From the NCBI GenBank assembly GCA_013398055.1, contig VZRS01000312.1:37040-101039 (forward strand): a stretch of 64,000 bases of DNA, read 5' to 3'. This document shows, piece by piece, positions 63,986 through 64,000 of the stretch; the stretch's first letter is position 1; each line of letters begins with the position of its first letter. Position numbers and translations under genes: made by a program. This DNA comes from Ifrita kowaldi (lineage: Eukaryota > Chordata > Aves > Passeriformes > Cinclosomatidae). Below the pieces are notes generated by a model. It saw only the letters and a program-made list of their open reading frames with translations. It searched no databases and had not been told where the DNA came from.

Positions 63986-64000
63986 CAGGGCAGGGCAGGG
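63986..64000. repeat. (CAGGG)3 at window edge
   Basis: Three perfect CAGGG units reach the last base; the array may continue beyond the window. Confidence 0.8.

Larger units (their letters stand above)
1..64000 (+). other. DYNC2H1: DYNC2H1 gene body, partial at both ends (cytoplasmic dynein-2 heavy chain)
   Basis: The heavy chain is the motor subunit of dynein-2, which moves intraflagellar transport trains from ciliary tip to base; loss in humans causes skeletal ciliopathies. Fifteen + strand exons splice in frame into 588 codons that I recognise by close similarity to vertebrate DYNC2H1. In order they cover the AAA5-AAA6 connecting helices (exons 1-4), the AAA6/D6 core with the degenerate loop SPGADPS and the conserved GQGQ and WLCLKNLHL segments (exons 5-8), the AAA6 helical lid with AWFHAVCQERR and YGGRV (exons 9-11), and most of the C-terminal domain with FGLPANI (exons 12-15). 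Axonemal dyneins and DYNC1H1 share the motifs but not the detailed sequence. All exons are open and all junctions are GT-AG, so nothing suggests a pseudogene. The promoter, 5' exons, last exons and 3' UTR are outside the window. Confidence 0.96.
52804..64000 (+). other. DYNC2H1: DYNC2H1 intron 15, 5' portion (leaves the window)
   Basis: At least 11.2 kb after GTAATT. It contains CR1 pieces at 57747-57841, 59103-61016 and 62686-62850 and a solo LTR at 59613-60267. I searched for the next DYNC2H1 exon (human begins NWVDKAEKQ) and did not find it. 52.8-57.7 kb and 61.0-62.6 kb are AT-rich with no recognised feature; 62.9-64.0 kb is likewise unassigned. Confidence 0.82.

Noticed and set aside
1..64000. 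CRISPR arrays, operons, prokaryotic mobile elements, tRNA or rRNA genes
   Set aside because: No regularly spaced direct repeats, no bacterial gene organisation and no tRNA box A/B pair or rRNA core sequence was recognised; this is a vertebrate intron-exon landscape.

Overview
The window is vertebrate nuclear DNA, almost certainly from a bird. The evidence is about fifteen CR1 LINE fragments in both orientations (most with the typical 3' end resembling TTGGACTAGATGATCT..CCTTCCAACC..ATTCTRTGATTCT), two retroviral LTR remnants of avian type, and compact introns with GT-AG junctions. Species cannot be fixed from this sequence. There is no prokaryotic or viral gene layout, no CRISPR array and no operon.

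One protein-coding gene runs through the whole window on the + strand: the 3' part of DYNC2H1, the heavy chain of cytoplasmic dynein-2, the retrograde motor of intraflagellar transport in cilia. I find fifteen coding exons between 556 and 52803. They total 1764 bp (588 codons), all have GT-AG junctions, and the reading frame is continuous throughout. They encode the region from the AAA5-AAA6 connection through the AAA6 (D6) module and its helical lid into the C-terminal domain. From memory of the human protein, the last roughly 155 residues are missing and must lie beyond position 64000.

Layout: 1-23130 holds the first twelve exons, separated by introns of 1.2-3.0 kb. 23131-42170 is a 19-kb intron with CR1 fragments, an old LTR and an apparent assembly duplication around a single N. 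Exon 13 (42171-42287), a 7.3-kb intron, exon 14 (49548-49757), a 3-kb intron and exon 15 (52714-52803) follow. 52804-64000 is an intron that leaves the window; it carries a minus-strand CR1 split by a 655-bp solo LTR.

I found no new biological system. The points most worth checking are: the perfect 457-bp tandem copy flanking the N at 25356 (probably an assembly error); exon 13, which begins with a 5'-splice-site-like GTAATT directly after the acceptor of the 19-kb intron; the exon 11 acceptor, which sits in an (ATTA)n tract with almost no pyrimidine run; and the LTR nested in the CR1. Exon numbers used here are local to this window.
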